Assembly: GCF_036345015.1 (NCBI RefSeq)
Contig: NZ_CP084098.1
Location: 1,377,326-1,441,325, forward strand
Source of the DNA: Cyanobacterium sp. Dongsha4
GTDB lineage: Bacteria > Cyanobacteriota > Cyanobacteriia > Cyanobacteriales > Cyanobacteriaceae
Direction: 5' to 3'
DNA: 64,000 bases
Shown piece after piece: positions 63,084 to 64,000 of the stretch (positions are counted from its first letter, which is position 1; each line of letters opens with the position of its first letter). The notes under the pieces were generated by a model that was not told the origin of the DNA, did not search any database, and worked only from the letters and a program-made list of their open reading frames with translations. The position numbers and the translations under genes were made by a program.

Positions 63084-64000
63084 AATTAGCAGTTTCAATT
63101 GTTGTATTCCCATTTTCATCAACCCATGCTAAATAAGAAATACCTTCCTCAAGAGCATAGTTACGAATTTCATCAGGAGTACGCATTTTTAGGTCAATTT
63201 CCACTCTGACGATGTGGTTAGTATTTCTCAATTTTTGGGCATAAGCAAAAGCTGAATTTGATGCTTTTATGTTGGTAGGTATCACTAACCAATCACTGGG
63301 GGGAGTGCTTTGAGGTAAATTAGGGCTATTTAATAAGCAATTATGTAAGTCTTGAATGTTAAAGCAAAAACCAATCCCGGGAGCATTTTTTTTCTGGGGG
63401 TGATACACTTCCAAAAGTTGATCGTATCTTCCTCCTTGCCCTAATACATAGGGTTTATTGCCCATAACTTGGACTATCTCGAAAACAATACCCGTATAGT
63501 AGTCAAAAGTCTGAATTAAACTTAAATCTAAGGTTATAGGTAGAGGTTTTTCACAGCTATGGTTGATTAAATCCATCAATGAGTGTAAATGATTAACGGC
63601 TTTTTGGGCGGTTTCGTCTAAGTCAAAATCGGCAACTTTGGCTAACACTTCTTGGGGATTTCCTCTTAAATCGAATAATTGCAATGCCTTAGCCTTGAGA
63701 TTATCTTCTAAATCTAGTTTTTGTAACTTAACTCGATCTAAAGATGCGATCGCATCTAAAATTTGTTCACGAAAAGCACAAGGAAAAGTATTAAGCAATG
63801 AGCGGGTTAAACCTGCATCTCCTAAAAGTAATTGTGCGCCTTCAATGCCTAAAGATTGTAAACAATTAATCAACAGTAAAATAATTTCCCCATCGGCCAA
63901 AACACCATCAGCGTATAATAATTCGACTCCTGCTTGATAAAATTCTAATTGTTTTCCATGATGGCCTGCAGGAGGATTCCGAAATACATTTGCTCGATAA
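63082..64000 (-). CDS. hisZ: ATP phosphoribosyltransferase regulatory subunit HisZ, C-terminal part
   Basis: HisZ is the class II tRNA-synthetase-like partner required by the short form of HisG in histidine synthesis. About 306 codons are visible and the frame runs off the window, so the start is outside; a Met at 63900 is internal. Conserved segments: YRANVFRNPPAGHHGKQLEF, YQAGVELLYADGVLADGEII, LQTFDYYTGIVFEI (motif 2/3 region), GQGGRYDQLLEVY and GIGFCFNIQDL. The C-terminal anticodon-like domain ends at NENGNTTIETAN. An STRR module abuts the stop. Confidence 0.93.
   Translation of the reverse strand, partial: YRANVFRNPPAGHHGKQLEFYQAGVELLYADGVLADGEIILLLINCLQSLGIEGAQLLLGDAGLTRSLLNTFPCAFREQILDAIASLDRVKLQKLDLEDNLKAKALQLFDLRGNPQEVLAKVADFDLDETAQKAVNHLHSLMDLINHSCEKPLPITLDLSLIQTFDYYTGIVFEIVQVMGNKPYVLGQGGRYDQLLEVYHPQKKNAPGIGFCFNIQDLHNCLLNSPNLPQSTPPSDWLVIPTNIKASNSAFAYAQKLRNTNHIVRVEIDLKMRTPDEIRNYALEEGISYLAWVDENGNTTIETAN

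Overview
The window is chromosomal DNA from a low-GC unicellular cyanobacterium. The evidence is frequent HIP1 octamers (GCGATCGC), carboxysome gene ccmO, a PAP/fibrillin protein, a thylakoid photosystem I accumulation factor, DUF3143, a CobN-like fragment and heptameric tandem repeats (STRR type) between genes. The AT-rich codon use suggests the Cyanobacterium/Geminocystis group; this is inference, since there is no rRNA here. No tRNA, rRNA or CRISPR array was found.

Layout. 1-9770: a Uma2-type fragment, speA, a zinc-site-less M16 protein, PAP/fibrillin, a ParE-type toxin-antitoxin pair, DUF3143 plus a J-protein, the PSI factor and topA. 9771-13286: a long intergenic region with a possible structured RNA, then an AbrB-type permease and a CPA1 antiporter. 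13613-28227: two giant genes without classical signal peptides. One is a double nuclease (ExeM/NucH type), the other a fusion of phytase-like, PhoX-like and 5'-nucleotidase domains. They share an almost identical C-terminal triple repeat. A canonical three-unit Pho box precedes the 2732-residue gene, so together they look like a phosphate-starvation system for extracellular DNA, nucleotides and phosphoesters. 28398-32482: pdxH and ileS.

32483-36562 is the main accessory region. The 3' end of ileS is present three times: in the intact gene, as a 190-bp copy at 33391-33580, and as a 36-bp tail at 36527-36562. Between these lie a CAP/SCP gene, a small three-gene toxin-antitoxin-like cassette, a complete EcoRV-family restriction-modification pair and a RelE toxin remnant. 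The middle copy differs from the ileS end mostly at synonymous sites. That suggests a piece of another functional ileS rather than a decaying local duplicate, so this looks like stepwise cargo insertion at the ileS 3' end.

36905-48272: AI-2E family permease, IS630 transposase remnant, surface-polysaccharide genes (manC-type, gmhB, GT4), an HD-like protein, msrB, a beta-lactamase-fold hydrolase, a truncated cobN, a phytase-like esterase, and a YoeB toxin gene broken by a frameshift next to its antitoxin. 48433-64000: core genes secA, a phasin-like gene, plsX, ccmO, TPP riboswitch plus thiC, recJ, uppS, argH, a DUF2993 protein, an aldo/keto reductase, an ExoD-like protein and a partial hisZ. 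A group II intron domain V relic lies antisense just after secA. Small repeats occur throughout, including a 24-bp double hairpin inserted inside a HIP1 site of a giant gene and a triple palindromic repeat inside the ileS coding sequence.
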